Below, in pieces: positions 1 to 8,616 of a stretch of DNA of 46,537 nt. The notes beneath the pieces are model-generated. The model ran no database searches. It saw only the letters and a list, made by a program, of their open reading frames with translations, and was not told the origin of the DNA. Every line of letters begins with the position of its first letter. The first letter of the stretch is position 1. This stretch comes from an uncultured Rhodospirillales bacterium (GTDB lineage Bacteria > Pseudomonadota > Alphaproteobacteria > Acetobacterales > Acetobacteraceae): contig CAIYCW010000005.1 in assembly GCA_903924855.1 (NCBI GenBank), positions 1-46,537 of the forward strand. Direction: 5' to 3'. The position numbers were made by a program, and so were the translations under genes.

Positions 1-420
1 CAATGTCGCCGCATTGGTCAGATTGCCGTTATGCGCCACCGCAAAGCCGCCAAACTCGAAATCGGCGAACAGCGGCTGCACGTTGCGCAGCACCGTCTCG
101 CCGGTGGTGGCGTAGCGGTTATGCCCGATCGCCCGCGCGCCTGGCAGCCGTGCCATCACCCGCGCATCGGAGAAATTCTCCCCCACCAGACCCAGCCCGC
201 GATGGGAGTGAAACCGCCCACCCTCATACGAGACGATGCCGGTCGCCTCCTGGCCGCGATGCTGCAGCGCGTGCAGGCCAAGGGCGGTGATCGTCGCGGC
301 ATCCGTGCAGTTCCACAGGCCGAAGACGCCGCATTCCTCATGCATCTTGTCGTCATGCCCGGTCTCGCAACCAGGGGCGCAATCGCTGGACAGCTGATCC
401 ATGGGCAAGACCTTTTCCAT
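1..420 (-). CDS. purF: Amidophosphoribosyltransferase, N-terminal part (runs off the window)
   Basis: First committed step of purine synthesis: transfers ammonia from glutamine to PRPP to make 5-phosphoribosylamine in the cytoplasm. The visible 140 residues carry the glutaminase half. The motif EECGVFG places the Ntn-hydrolase nucleophile at Cys30, preceded by a 29-residue stretch that would be removed as a propeptide. Further on, HALQHRGQEATGIVS, GHNRYATTG and AHNGNLTN are typical of class II glutamine amidotransferases. The start is ATG at 420; internal Met7 and Met26 are alternatives. It begins 3 bp after the cvpA stop, so the two are very probably co-transcribed. The C-terminal phosphoribosyltransferase domain lies outside the window. 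Confidence 0.96.
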   Translation of the reverse strand, partial: MEKVLPMDQLSSDCAPGCETGHDDKMHEECGVFGLWNCTDAATITALGLHALQHRGQEATGIVSYEGGRFHSHRGLGLVGENFSDARVMARLPGARAIGHNRYATTGETVLRNVQPLFADFEFGGFAVAHNGNLTNAATL

Positions 421-423
421 CGT

Positions 424-996
424 TCAGGGCCGCGCGGTGATGGCGCGGCCTTGCGGCGTTGCATGCAGCAGATCCGCCGATCGCGCGACGCGGCTGGCGG
501 GCGGGGATGTCAGCATCGGGCGATAGGCGTCAGGCACCAGCGAGACAGCCCACTCGGCACCCTTATAGGCATAGGGCAGGCTGATCGCCTCCACCACCGG
601 ATCAGGCCAGTGATCGGCCGAAACAATCAGGCCGCCCGCGATATAGGCGAACACCACCAGCGCCGCACCGCGCAGCACGCCATAGGCCATGCCCAGCGTC
701 CGATCGATCCCACCCAGCATGGAGCCGCGCACCACAGCGCCCACCATGCCGGCAACCGAGGACAGCACCAGAAGTGCCAGCAGAAACATCGCGCCGAACG
801 CGGCCGGATTGGCGATATCGGGATTGACCAGCCAGTGCAGAAACCGATCCTGCACAAACGGCGTGGCCCACATCGCAAAGAAGATCGCCCCCACCCAGCT
901 GCCAACGCTCAGCACCTCCCGCACCAGCCCGCGCATGAACGCAAGCAATGCCGAGATGCCGATCACTGCCAGGATGGTGAGATCGACCCAGTTCAC
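424..996 (-). CDS. cvpA: CvpA family inner-membrane protein
   Basis: A 190-residue membrane protein of the CvpA family, named for colicin V production in E. coli; the molecular role in most bacteria is unsettled. The N-terminus MNWVDLTILAVIGISALLAF and the following GLVREVLSVGSWVGAIF match the conserved family start. About four hydrophobic segments lie in the first 130 residues, with a polar C-terminal tail. The start is GTG at 996, supported by AGGGAA a few bases upstream. It sits between radA and purF, the usual arrangement in alphaproteobacteria. Confidence 0.93.
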   Translation of the reverse strand: MNWVDLTILAVIGISALLAFMRGLVREVLSVGSWVGAIFFAMWATPFVQDRFLHWLVNPDIANPAAFGAMFLLALLVLSSVAGMVGAVVRGSMLGGIDRTLGMAYGVLRGAALVVFAYIAGGLIVSADHWPDPVVEAISLPYAYKGAEWAVSLVPDAYRPMLTSPPASRVARSADLLHATPQGRAITARP

Positions 997-1056
997 GTCA
1001 GATTCCCTGCAATGTTGCCCGTCTATATCGCCCGCATCCGTATCAGCGCCAGCCTG

Positions 1057-2517
1057 TCATCTGGATGACATGGTTGCGCCCGGCGCGCGGGACGGGGCTT
1101 GACCCTTCCCCTCCGCCTTCTCAGCCTTGCCGCCCGGCCCCGCAAACCGCGCCACCAGGTCGGACAGATGACCGATCTCGCGCAGCACAAGCCCCGCCGG
1201 GGCGGACAGCTTGCGATTGCCGGCCGCCACCCGCCTTGGCAGGCAGGCCTGGTCAAAGCCCAGCTTCTCCGCCTCCTTCAGCCGCGCCTCCGCCTGCGCC
1301 ACCTGGCGGATCTCGCCGGAAAGCCCAACCTCGCCGAAGAACACCATGCCAGGGTCGGTCGGCGTCTCGGTGGCCGCCGAGATCAGCGCCGCCGCCACCG
1401 CAAGATCGGCCGCAGGCTCGGTGATGCGCAGGCCACCGGCCACGTTCAGATACACATCGGTCGCGTTGAACTTCACCCCGCAGCGCGTCTCCAGCACCGC
1501 CAGCAGCATCGACAACCGCCCGCTGTCCAGCCCCACGGTGGAGCGCCTGGGCGAGCCGCCGGTGTTGCCGGCCAGCAGACACTGTATCTCCACCAGCACC
1601 GGCCGCGTCCCCTCAAGCCCCGCGAACACCGCCGATCCCGCGATGTTGCCGCGCCGCTCGGCCAGGAACAGGGCGGACGGGTTGGGCACCTCGGCCAGCC
1701 CCGCCTCGCCCATCTCGAACACGCCGATTTCATCGGTGGCGCCGAAGCGGTTCTTCACCCCGCGCAGAATGCGGAACTGATGGCCGCGATCGCCTTCGAA
1801 ATACAGCACCGCATCCACCATGTGCTCCAGCACACGCGGCCCCGCGATGGCACCATCCTTGGTCACATGCCCCACCAACACCACCGCGAACCCGCTGGTC
1901 TTCGCCGCCCGGATCAGCTCGAAACTGCAGGCGCGCACCTGGCTCACCGTGCCGGGCGCGCTGTCGATCTCATCGAGCCACATGGTCTGGATCGAATCGA
2001 TCACCACCAGCGCCGCATCCTTCGCCGCCTCCAGGCTCGCCAGAATGTCGCGCAGATTGATCGCAGCCGCGAGCTCCAGCCTGGCATCGGTCAGGCCCAG
2101 CCTGCGCGCGCGCAGCCGCACCTGCTCCACCGCCTCCTCGCCCGAGATATACAGAACCCGCCGCCCGGCCCGCGCCAGGCTCGCCGCCGCCTGCAGCAGC
2201 AGCGTCGACTTGCCGATGCCCGGATCACCGCCCAGCAGCACCGCCGACCCCGCCACCAGCCCGCCGCCCAACACCCGGTCCAGCTCGCCGATGCCGGTCT
2301 CCGCCCGAGGCGGCGGGGCGGTGTGGCCGGCCAGATCGACGAAATCGATCCGCCGTGTCGGCGCCTTGGCGGATTTCACCGCAATGCCGGGGGCGGCACT
2401 CACCACCTCCTCGGCAATGCTGTTCCATTCTCCGCAGGTCTCGCACCGCCCCGCCCATTTCGGCGTCACAGCACCGCATGCCGCGCACACAAACTGCCGT
2501 GTCGGTCGCGCCGCCAC
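1057..2517 (-). CDS. radA: DNA repair protein RadA
   Basis: A RecA-like ATPase that promotes branch migration during recombination and repair. The 486 residues match the usual RadA length. An N-terminal C4 zinc finger uses Cys11, Cys14, Cys25 and Cys28. A Walker A motif (GGDPGIGKST) lies near residue 100, the RadA-specific KNRFG motif near residue 255, and a Lon-protease-like domain in the C-terminal third. The start is GTG at 2517, 2 bp from the stop of the upstream gene; no strong ribosome binding site is visible, so translational coupling is likely. The C-terminal tail is Lys/Glu/Gly-rich and specific to this protein. Confidence 0.97.
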   Translation of the reverse strand: MAARPTRQFVCAACGAVTPKWAGRCETCGEWNSIAEEVVSAAPGIAVKSAKAPTRRIDFVDLAGHTAPPPRAETGIGELDRVLGGGLVAGSAVLLGGDPGIGKSTLLLQAAASLARAGRRVLYISGEEAVEQVRLRARRLGLTDARLELAAAINLRDILASLEAAKDAALVVIDSIQTMWLDEIDSAPGTVSQVRACSFELIRAAKTSGFAVVLVGHVTKDGAIAGPRVLEHMVDAVLYFEGDRGHQFRILRGVKNRFGATDEIGVFEMGEAGLAEVPNPSALFLAERRGNIAGSAVFAGLEGTRPVLVEIQCLLAGNTGGSPRRSTVGLDSGRLSMLLAVLETRCGVKFNATDVYLNVAGGLRITEPAADLAVAAALISAATETPTDPGMVFFGEVGLSGEIRQVAQAEARLKEAEKLGFDQACLPRRVAAGNRKLSAPAGLVLREIGHLSDLVARFAGPGGKAEKAEGKGQAPSRAPGATMSSR

Positions 2518-2519
2518 GC

Positions 2520-3038
2520 TCAGCGTGTCCCGAACTGGGTGACGCCGCTCTGCTCGATGCGCAGCTGGCTTTGCTCCACGCGCGCCAGCCAGCGCTGCGT
2601 GCCGCTCGAATCATACATCACGATCTGCCAGGGCGGCTGCGCCGGAATCCACCGCCCCCAGGTTGCCCGCAGCCGGTTCCACACAAACGCCCCGTTCGGC
2701 GCCAGCGTCAGATCACCCGCCCGCAACCCGGCCCCCATGCCAAGGGTCGACGCCCCCGGTATGTCATCAACCCGGCTCTGCCCCAGCCCCTCCTCGCGCG
2801 TGTGCCACACGCCAACCCAAGGGAAGCGCTGCACTGGATTGCCGGCATCCCCCGCCTGCGCGCCCCGCTTCACAGGGACCGGCGGATCGCCATACTCGAA
2901 ATTCGGGATCGAGCCGTCCGGGCAGCGAATCTCGGTCTCATCCAAAGGCTGGCCGCCGCAGCTCTGCCAGCTGGCAAAGGCACGCGGGGCGATCAGCACG
3001 CCCAGCAGAACAGGCAGGCTGCGTCTAGCAAGGCGCAT
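2520..3038 (-). CDS. Secreted hypothetical protein
   Basis: Family not recognised. The 172-residue product begins [23 protein letters not shown], a clear Sec signal peptide with a probable cleavage site after AFA, so the mature protein should be periplasmic. The mature part has two cysteines (SCGG and IRCPDG), is rich in Trp and Gly, and ends in a segment (WRARVEQ-like, [12 protein letters not shown]) that looks like a small beta domain. I chose ATG at 3038 because GGAGG stands just upstream; a longer frame to 3077 would run further into panC. It overlaps the 3' end of panC by 14 bp and lies just before radA, so it is probably part of that transcript. Confidence 0.75.
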   Translation of the reverse strand: MRLARRSLPVLLGVLIAPRAFASWQSCGGQPLDETEIRCPDGSIPNFEYGDPPVPVKRGAQAGDAGNPVQRFPWVGVWHTREEGLGQSRVDDIPGASTLGMGAGLRAGDLTLAPNGAFVWNRLRATWGRWIPAQPPWQIVMYDSSGTQRWLARVEQSQLRIEQSGVTQFGTR

Positions 3039-3915
3039 CACGGTCCTCCCGGCCGGCGGGGGCACGCACCGGCACATTGTCGATCAACCGCACCTCGCCC
3101 AGCCAACAGGCGGCCAGCAGCCGTGCCGGCCGGCTGAGGCGCTCAAGCCGGGTCAGATCATCCTCGGCGCGCAGCTCCAGATATTCCACCCGCGCGAAGC
3201 CCGCCGCCAGCACCGCGGCCCCGGTCTCGGCCAGAACAGCCCCGACATCGCCGCCCGCCTCCAGCGCCACAGCCGCCTCCTGCATCAGCCGATACAGCGC
3301 CGGCGCCACCGCCCGCGCCGCCTGCGGCAGGCGGCGGTTGCGCGAGGACATCGCAAGCCCGTCCGCCTCGCGGATGGTGGGGCAGCCGATCACCCGGATC
3401 GGCAGATCCAGATCGCGCACCATGCGCTGCACCACGCGCAGCTGCTGGAAATCCTTCTCACCGAAATATGCGCAATCGGCCCCGCTGCGCAGAAACAGCT
3501 TGGTCACCACCGTCGCCATGCCGGTGAAATGCCCCACCCGGTTCGCACCGCACAGCCCATCGGTCAGCCCCGCCACCGCGACACTGGTGCTGAAATCGGC
3601 CGGATACATGTCGGATGCCTCCGGCACATACAGCAGATCAGCGCCACTGCCGGCCAGCAAGGCCGCATCCCCCGCCTCGTCACGCGGATAAAGGGCCAGG
3701 TCGGCCTGCGAGTTGAACTGCAAAGGGTTGACGAAGATCGTCACGATCACCCGCCCGCCTTCCGCCTTCGCCTGACGCACCAGGCTCAGATGACCCTCAT
3801 GCAGTGCCCCCATGGTCGGCACCACGGCAACACTCTCCCCCGCCTGCCGCCAGATCGCCACGCGGCGGCGCAGCTCGGGCATGTCACGGACGATCTCAGG
3901 TGCAAATGTATGCAT
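3025..3915 (-). CDS. panC: Pantothenate synthetase (pantoate-beta-alanine ligase)
   Basis: Condenses pantoate and beta-alanine with ATP hydrolysis to AMP, the last step to pantothenate and so to coenzyme A. The 296 residues carry the family signatures: [14 protein letters not shown] (the HIGH-like nucleotide-binding motif), [31 protein letters not shown] and the KMSKS-like AMSSRN near residue 195. The length is normal. The start is ATG at 3915, 5 bp after the mlaF stop. It is unusual to see it in the dnaB-radA interval; panB and panD are not in the window. Confidence 0.97.
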   Translation of the reverse strand: MHTFAPEIVRDMPELRRRVAIWRQAGESVAVVPTMGALHEGHLSLVRQAKAEGGRVIVTIFVNPLQFNSQADLALYPRDEAGDAALLAGSGADLLYVPEASDMYPADFSTSVAVAGLTDGLCGANRVGHFTGMATVVTKLFLRSGADCAYFGEKDFQQLRVVQRMVRDLDLPIRVIGCPTIREADGLAMSSRNRRLPQAARAVAPALYRLMQEAAVALEAGGDVGAVLAETGAAVLAAGFARVEYLELRAEDDLTRLERLSRPARLLAACWLGEVRLIDNVPVRAPAGREDRDAPC

Positions 3916-3920
3916 GGCGC

Positions 3921-4700
3921 CTATTTGCGCAGTTCCATCTGAATCGGACCCTCACGCCTGCCATGGGTGAACTGATCGACCATCTCATTGCCGGTCTGCA
4001 TCAGCTCGGAGGCGAGGCCTTCCCACACGATCCGCCCCTTGTACAGCATCGCCGCGCGATCACCGATCCGCCTTGCACTGGCCATGTCATGCGTGATGGC
4101 GATTGCCGTGCTGCCCATGCGCTTGACGCAATCGACGATCAACCCGTCGATCACCGCCCCCATGATCGGGTCCAGCCCCGTGGTCGGCTCATCGAAGAAC
4201 AATATCTCAGGCTGCGCCGCAATGGCGCGCGCCAGCCCCACACGCTTCTGCATGCCGCCCGACAGCTCGGACGGCGAGAGCTCGCCCACGCTCGCCGCCA
4301 GCCCCACCTGCGCCAGAATATCCGAGGCCCGCGCCCGCGCCTCGGCCCGCGTGCACAGCTTGCGCGCCAGCAGGCCGAACGCCACGTTCTCCCACACCGG
4401 CAGGCTGTCAAACAGCGCCCCGTTCTGGAACAGCATGCCGATCCGCGCCCTAAGCTCGGCCCGCTGCTCGCGCGGCGCCGTCAGAATGTCGATGCCATCG
4501 ATCTCGATCACACCCTCATCCGGCTCGATCAGCCCCAGAATGCATTTCAGCAGCACCGACTTGCCGGAGCCCGACCCGCCGATCACCACCATCGAGGTGC
4601 CGGTGGCCACGTCCAGATCAATCCCGTCCAGCACCTTCTTGTCACCAAAGGATTTGGACACGCCGCGCAGGCGGATCGTGAGTTTCGGCTCGGCGCTCAT
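3921..4700 (-). CDS. mlaF: MlaF-type ABC transporter ATPase (phospholipid trafficking)
   Basis: ATPase of an inner-membrane ABC complex that moves phospholipids between membranes to keep the outer membrane asymmetric. Of 259 residues, Walker A (GGSGSGKS) is near residue 42, the signature [10 protein letters not shown] near 145 and Walker B ([13 protein letters not shown]) near 168. GGMQKR and [16 protein letters not shown] are typical of the MlaF/Ttg2A group rather than of nutrient importers. The start codon overlaps the mlaE stop by 4 bp (4697-4700). MlaD, MlaC and MlaB are not adjacent here, so they must be encoded elsewhere or be absent. Confidence 0.92.
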   Translation of the reverse strand: MSAEPKLTIRLRGVSKSFGDKKVLDGIDLDVATGTSMVVIGGSGSGKSVLLKCILGLIEPDEGVIEIDGIDILTAPREQRAELRARIGMLFQNGALFDSLPVWENVAFGLLARKLCTRAEARARASDILAQVGLAASVGELSPSELSGGMQKRVGLARAIAAQPEILFFDEPTTGLDPIMGAVIDGLIVDCVKRMGSTAIAITHDMASARRIGDRAAMLYKGRIVWEGLASELMQTGNEMVDQFTHGRREGPIQMELRK

Positions 4701-5536
4701 CGGGCAAAGAACAGTTCGGTCAGAACATAGTCGAACGCCAGGATCAGCACCGAGGCCGCCACCACAGCCGAGGTGGTGGCAGCGCCCACACCCTGCGCGC
4801 CGCCTTTGGAATTATAGCCCTGATAACAGCCCATCAGCGTGATCAGCACGCCAAACACCGCGGCCTTCACCAGCCCCGAGACGAAATCATCGGTCTGCAG
4901 AAAGTTCACCGTGTTGGCGATATAGGTCTGGCTGTTGAAGCCAAGCTTGACGGTGGCGATGATGAACCCGCCCATCACGCCGAGAATATCCGCCACCACC
5001 ACCAGCAGCGGCAGCGCGATCAGCCCGGCCAGCAGCCGCGGTGCCACCAGATATTTCATCGGGTTGGTCGAAAGCGTGGACAGCGCATCGATCTGATCCG
5101 TCACCCGCATCGTGCCAAGCTCGGCGGCGATCGCAGCGCCCACCCGGCCGGCCACCATCAACCCCGCCAACACCGGACCCAGCTCCCGCGTCACAGACAG
5201 CACCACCAGGCTCGCCACCGCCGAATCAGCCGAGAAGCGCGAAAGCCCCGTGGAGCTCTGCAGCGCCAGCACCATCCCGGTGAACACCGCCGTCAGCGCC
5301 ACCACCGGCAGCGAGAAATACCCGATCTCGGCCAGCGCCCGCAGAAACATCCGCCCATAGAAAGGCGGGCGCACGATATGCGACAGGCCTTCCGCGGCGA
5401 ACAGCGCAAGCCGGCCCGAGCTGCGGCAGGCGCCGACCAGCACACGACCGACGAGGGCAACGAGGTCCAGCAAAGCGGTCACGCGGGGCACCTCACGGTC
5501 AAACCAATCAGCATCAACGCCCTGCGGCACCTGCAC
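4697..5536 (-). CDS. mlaE: MlaE-type ABC transporter permease
   Basis: Membrane subunit partner of the adjacent ATPase in phospholipid transport. The 279 residues include the MlaE/YrbE core: FTGMVLALQSSTGLSRF, VTRELGPVLAGLMVAGRVGAAIAAELGTM, and a C-terminal hydrophobic block ending [12 protein letters not shown]. About five to six membrane segments are apparent after a polar N-terminus of roughly 25 residues. The start appears to be GTG at 5536; another GTG at 5530 is possible and no ATG is nearby. It follows dnaB by 58 bp and overlaps the ATPase gene by 4 bp, so the two are translated together. Confidence 0.92.
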   Translation of the reverse strand: MQVPQGVDADWFDREVPRVTALLDLVALVGRVLVGACRSSGRLALFAAEGLSHIVRPPFYGRMFLRALAEIGYFSLPVVALTAVFTGMVLALQSSTGLSRFSADSAVASLVVLSVTRELGPVLAGLMVAGRVGAAIAAELGTMRVTDQIDALSTLSTNPMKYLVAPRLLAGLIALPLLVVVADILGVMGGFIIATVKLGFNSQTYIANTVNFLQTDDFVSGLVKAAVFGVLITLMGCYQGYNSKGGAQGVGAATTSAVVAASVLILAFDYVLTELFFAR

Positions 5537-5594
5537 ACAAAACGCCCGCCTGGGTAGCAGGGGGCACGGGCAGCGTCAAAGACCGCCGCCAGCC

Positions 5595-7091
5595 TCAATA
5601 CCCGTCCGGCCCGCCATGATGCGGGTCCAGATCGGCAAACCGCGTGTATTCCCCCTCGAAGAACAGATCGATCTTCCCCGTCGGCCCGTGGCGCTGCTTC
5701 TCGATGATCAGCTCCGCCTTGTTGTGCACCGCCTCCATGTCGGACTGCCACTTCACCGTCGCCGCATGGAATTTCTCGTCATTGTCGAACGCGATCGCCT
5801 TCGGCTTGCGCTGCTGGATGTAATATTCCTCGCGATAGACGAACATCACCATATCCGCGTCCTGCTCGATCGAGCCCGATTCACGCAGATCGGACAGCAT
5901 CGGCCGCTTGTCCTCACGGCTCTCCACCGCGCGCGACAGCTGCGACAACGCCAGCACCGGCACCGAAAGCTCCTTGGCCAGCGCCTTCAGCCCCTGGGTG
6001 ATCATGCTGATCTCAAGCACCCGGTTCTCAGGCCGGGTGCCCACCGCCGGGCGCATCAGCTGCAGATAATCCACCATCACCAAGGCCAGCCCCTTGGTCC
6101 GCTGCAGCCTGCGGCAGCGCGTGCGCAGCGCGGACATGGTGATCGCCGGCGTGTCATCGATATGCAGCGGCAACGCCGCCAGATCGCGCGCCACCCGCAC
6201 GAACTTGTTGAAATCATCCTGCTTGATGTCGCCCTTGCGGATCTGCTCACTGGACACCCGCGCATTCTCGGACAGCAAGCGCGCCGCCAGCTGCTCGGCA
6301 CTCATTTCCAGCGAGAAGATCGCAACACTCGCCTTTGGCAGCACATCCGGCCCCTGCGCCTGCGCCTCCTCCATCAGCGCCTGGGCTGCGGAGAACGCAA
6401 TCTTGGTCGCACACGCCGTCTTGCCCATGCCGGGACGGCCGGCGAGGATCACAAGGTCGGATGGGTGCAGCCCACCGGTCTTGGTGTCCAGATCGCGCAG
6501 GCCGGTGGTCAGCCCGGCAATGCCGCCCTTGCGGGTGAACGCCTTCTCCGCGGTGTCGATCGCGTTCCTCAGCGCATCCTTGAAGACGATGAACCCGCCC
6601 TTGTCGCCGCCCTTCGCCGCCAGATCATACAGCTGCTGCTCGGCGGACTGCATCTGCTCCTCGGCGTCGAGCTCGGTGTCGGTGCCATAGGCGTTGTTGA
6701 CGATCGTCTCGCCGATATCGATCAGCTGCCGCCTGCGCCACGCATCCGTCACCGCCCGGCCGTAATCGCCGGCATTGATGATGCCCACCATCGCCGACAG
6801 CAGCTGTCCCAGATACGCCGTCCCACCCACCTCATCGAGCACGCCGGAATGCTCGAACTCGGCGCGCAGCGTCACCGCATCGGCCAGCTCCTGCCGCTCG
6901 ATGCGCCGCGCGATCGCGGCATAGATCCGGCCATGGATCGGGTCCGCGAAATGCTCCGGAATCAGGAACTCGCTCACCCGCTCATAGGCGCGGTTGTTGG
7001 CCAGCAGAGCGCCAAGCAGCGCCTGCTCGGCCTGCAGATTGGTGGGAGGCAGCCGGGGTGGAACCGGAAAGGGTGTCATCGGTGCGTTCAT
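5595..7091 (-). CDS. dnaB: Replicative DNA helicase DnaB
   Basis: Hexameric helicase that unwinds DNA at the replication fork and recruits primase. The 498 residues hold the N-terminal DnaB domain (LQAEQALLGALLANN near residue 20) and the C-terminal RecA-like domain with Walker A GRPGMGKTA near residue 220, SLEMSAEQLAAR, and DYLQLM followed by LSQLSRAVE. The C-terminus is slightly extended. The start is ATG at 7091. A row of three DnaA-box-like 10-mers lies 39-67 bp upstream, suggesting control by DnaA. Alanine racemase, the common downstream neighbour, is missing. Confidence 0.97.
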   Translation of the reverse strand: MNAPMTPFPVPPRLPPTNLQAEQALLGALLANNRAYERVSEFLIPEHFADPIHGRIYAAIARRIERQELADAVTLRAEFEHSGVLDEVGGTAYLGQLLSAMVGIINAGDYGRAVTDAWRRRQLIDIGETIVNNAYGTDTELDAEEQMQSAEQQLYDLAAKGGDKGGFIVFKDALRNAIDTAEKAFTRKGGIAGLTTGLRDLDTKTGGLHPSDLVILAGRPGMGKTACATKIAFSAAQALMEEAQAQGPDVLPKASVAIFSLEMSAEQLAARLLSENARVSSEQIRKGDIKQDDFNKFVRVARDLAALPLHIDDTPAITMSALRTRCRRLQRTKGLALVMVDYLQLMRPAVGTRPENRVLEISMITQGLKALAKELSVPVLALSQLSRAVESREDKRPMLSDLRESGSIEQDADMVMFVYREEYYIQQRKPKAIAFDNDEKFHAATVKWQSDMEAVHNKAELIIEKQRHGPTGKIDLFFEGEYTRFADLDPHHGGPDGY

Positions 7092-7129
7092 GATCCCGCC
7101 ATTCTACACCGCAACACCACGATGCGCGC

Positions 7130-7159
7130 TGTGGATAGGTGTCGATAGCTGTGGATAAC
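7130..7159 (-). promoter_or_regulatory. Three tandem DnaA-box-like 10-mers upstream of dnaB
   Basis: Three consecutive 10-mers without gaps: TGTGGATAGG (7130), TGTCGATAGC (7140) and TGTGGATAAC (7150). Read on the dnaB strand they contain TTATCCACA (the perfect DnaA box), CTATCGACA (two mismatches) and CTATCCACA (one mismatch). The 10-bp period puts all three near the same face of the helix. They lie 39 bp upstream of the dnaB start and 70 bp upstream of the divergent glycosyltransferase. DnaA binding and control of dnaB is an inference. Confidence 0.6.
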
Positions 7160-7228
7160 GCAGCCCCCACACAGGGTGGTGCGGCGGGCCCGGTTCGTGC
7201 CAGAACCAAGCCCCGGCCGGAGACCCCC

Positions 7229-8257
7229 ATGCGCATTGCCCAGATCGCCCCGCTGTTCGAAACCGTCCCGCCCCGCCGCTATGGCGGCACCGAACGCGTG
7301 GTCTCCTGGCTGACCGAAGCCCTGGTGGCCATGGGCCACGACGTCACTCTCTTCGCCAGCGGCGACAGCACAACTGCGGCCAAACTCATCCCCGTGGTGC
7401 CCGAGGCGCGCCGGTTCGTGCCCATCTTCGAGGCCAACACCGCCCCCTATGCCCGCATGCTCGAACTCGTCGCCCGACAGGCACAGGAGTTCGACGTGCT
7501 GCATTTCCACATCGACTTCCACCCGATGCCGCTGTTCAGCCGCCTCGGCGTGCCCTTCCTCACCACGCTGCACGGCCGCATGGACCAGGACTGGATCCCC
7601 AGCATCTACGGCCTCTACCCCAAGGCCAATCTGGTCTCCATCTCGCAGAACCAGCGCAGGCCCCAGCCCGGCCTGCACTGGGCCGGCACCGTGCTGCACG
7701 GCATGCCGCGCGATCTGCTGCGCCCGGTGGGAGAGCCAGGCGATTACCTCGCCTTCCTCGGCCGCATCTCGCCCGAGAAGGGCATCGAGGCCGCCATCCG
7801 CATCGCCGCCCGCGCCGGCCTCACGCTCAAGGTCGCAGCCAAGGTGGGGGCGGAGGATCAGGCCTATTACGACCAGGTGGTGGCCCCGCTGCTCTCAGGC
7901 GGCAGCGTGGAATTCGTGGGCGAGATCGACGACACGCAAAAACCCGCCTTCCTCTCCGGCGCCCGCGCCCTGCTCTTCCCCATCACCTGGCCCGAGCCCT
8001 TCGGCCTGGTGATGATCGAGGCCATGGCCTGCGGCTGCCCGGTGATCGCAACACCTTTGGGCTCGGTGCCCGAGGTGATCGAGGACGGCCTGACCGGCTT
8101 CATCGTGGGCAGCGAGGACGCGGCGGTGGCCGCAATGGGGCGGCTTGGCACGCTCGACCGCGCCGCCATCCGCGCCCGCTTCGAAGCACGCTGGAGCGCC
8201 GAACGCATGGCCGAGGATTATGTGGCGATCTATCGGCGTTTGGCGACGCAACCGTAG
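7229..8257 (+). CDS. GT4-family glycosyltransferase
   Basis: A retaining glycosyltransferase of the GT-B fold that would add a sugar from a nucleotide-sugar donor to an unknown acceptor. The 342 residues begin MRIAQIAPLFETVPPRRYGGTERVV, the glycine-rich N-terminal loop of GT4 enzymes. FLGRISPEKG near residue 180 and EPFGLVMIEAMACGCPVIATP near 254 form the donor site with the EX7E pair. No membrane segment is visible, so it is probably cytoplasmic. I chose ATG at 7229 because the conserved fold starts there; an upstream ATG at 7139 would run through the DnaA-box region. It is divergent from dnaB and not part of a visible polysaccharide cluster. Confidence 0.85.
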   Translation: MRIAQIAPLFETVPPRRYGGTERVVSWLTEALVAMGHDVTLFASGDSTTAAKLIPVVPEARRFVPIFEANTAPYARMLELVARQAQEFDVLHFHIDFHPMPLFSRLGVPFLTTLHGRMDQDWIPSIYGLYPKANLVSISQNQRRPQPGLHWAGTVLHGMPRDLLRPVGEPGDYLAFLGRISPEKGIEAAIRIAARAGLTLKVAAKVGAEDQAYYDQVVAPLLSGGSVEFVGEIDDTQKPAFLSGARALLFPITWPEPFGLVMIEAMACGCPVIATPLGSVPEVIEDGLTGFIVGSEDAAVAAMGRLGTLDRAAIRARFEARWSAERMAEDYVAIYRRLATQP

Positions 8258-8276
8258 GGCGGGTCCACGACCCGCC
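8258..8276. repeat. 19-bp palindromic repeat, copy 1
   Basis: GGCGGGTCCACGACCCGCC: 7-bp arms around CCACG. It begins one base after the glycosyltransferase stop and could fold as a strong hairpin in the mRNA on either strand. An identical copy lies at 9720-9738, also just after a stop codon, and the flanking CCGTAR is shared. It looks like a REP-type interspersed element that may act as a terminator or mRNA 3' end stabiliser. Confidence 0.75.
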
Positions 8277-8616
8277 ATCCCCGCCCAACGCCACCCATAG
8301 CCGTGTTGCACGCCATTGACGAAAAGCCCCTCGCGACCCCGCCTGCACAGGCCACCTCGGATGCTGTTTCGTTGAATGCGTGCCTCAGTCTCAATCTCTG
8401 CAAACAACCACCCCTCTTGTTGCAAGGCTGGCGCTCAGCCCTTGCGCTGATTTCATCGTTTCGGGTCAAACGACAAAGAAACGGTTGCTGCGGCGGGTGA
8501 CGCAGCACCTGCCGGCAGCGCTCAGGTCTGCCGGCAACTCTTCATCGATTGACGATCACAATCCCCCCGCGCAACTTTATTAACATATGATGTTGATATC
8601 GATCGGGTGACAAGCC
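8277..8616. other. Intergenic region with no supported gene
   Basis: 340 bp between the palindrome and the PEP-CTERM gene. Short open frames exist on both strands but none has a ribosome binding site or a recognisable protein. The sequence has a direct repeat of CTGCCGGCA (about 8510 and 8528). It turns AT-rich at 8570-8600, with TTTATTAACATATGATG, which probably holds the promoter of the downstream gene. A partial FNR-like half-palindrome, TTGAT-N4-ATCGG, stands at 8593-8606; only the left half matches well. Confidence 0.5.

Noticed and set aside
1099..3942. A 947-codon plus-strand open frame across radA, the secreted protein and panC
   Set aside because: It is antisense to well-supported genes, is rich in His, Arg, Gln and Pro as expected for a high-GC shadow frame, and has no recognisable domain.
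8230..8508. Short minus-strand frame over the first palindrome
   Set aside because: No ribosome binding site and part of the sequence is the palindrome itself; likely an artefact of the repeat.
8593..8606. An FNR box upstream of the PEP-CTERM gene
   Set aside because: Only the left half-site matches (TTGAT-N4-ATCGG); too weak to call.
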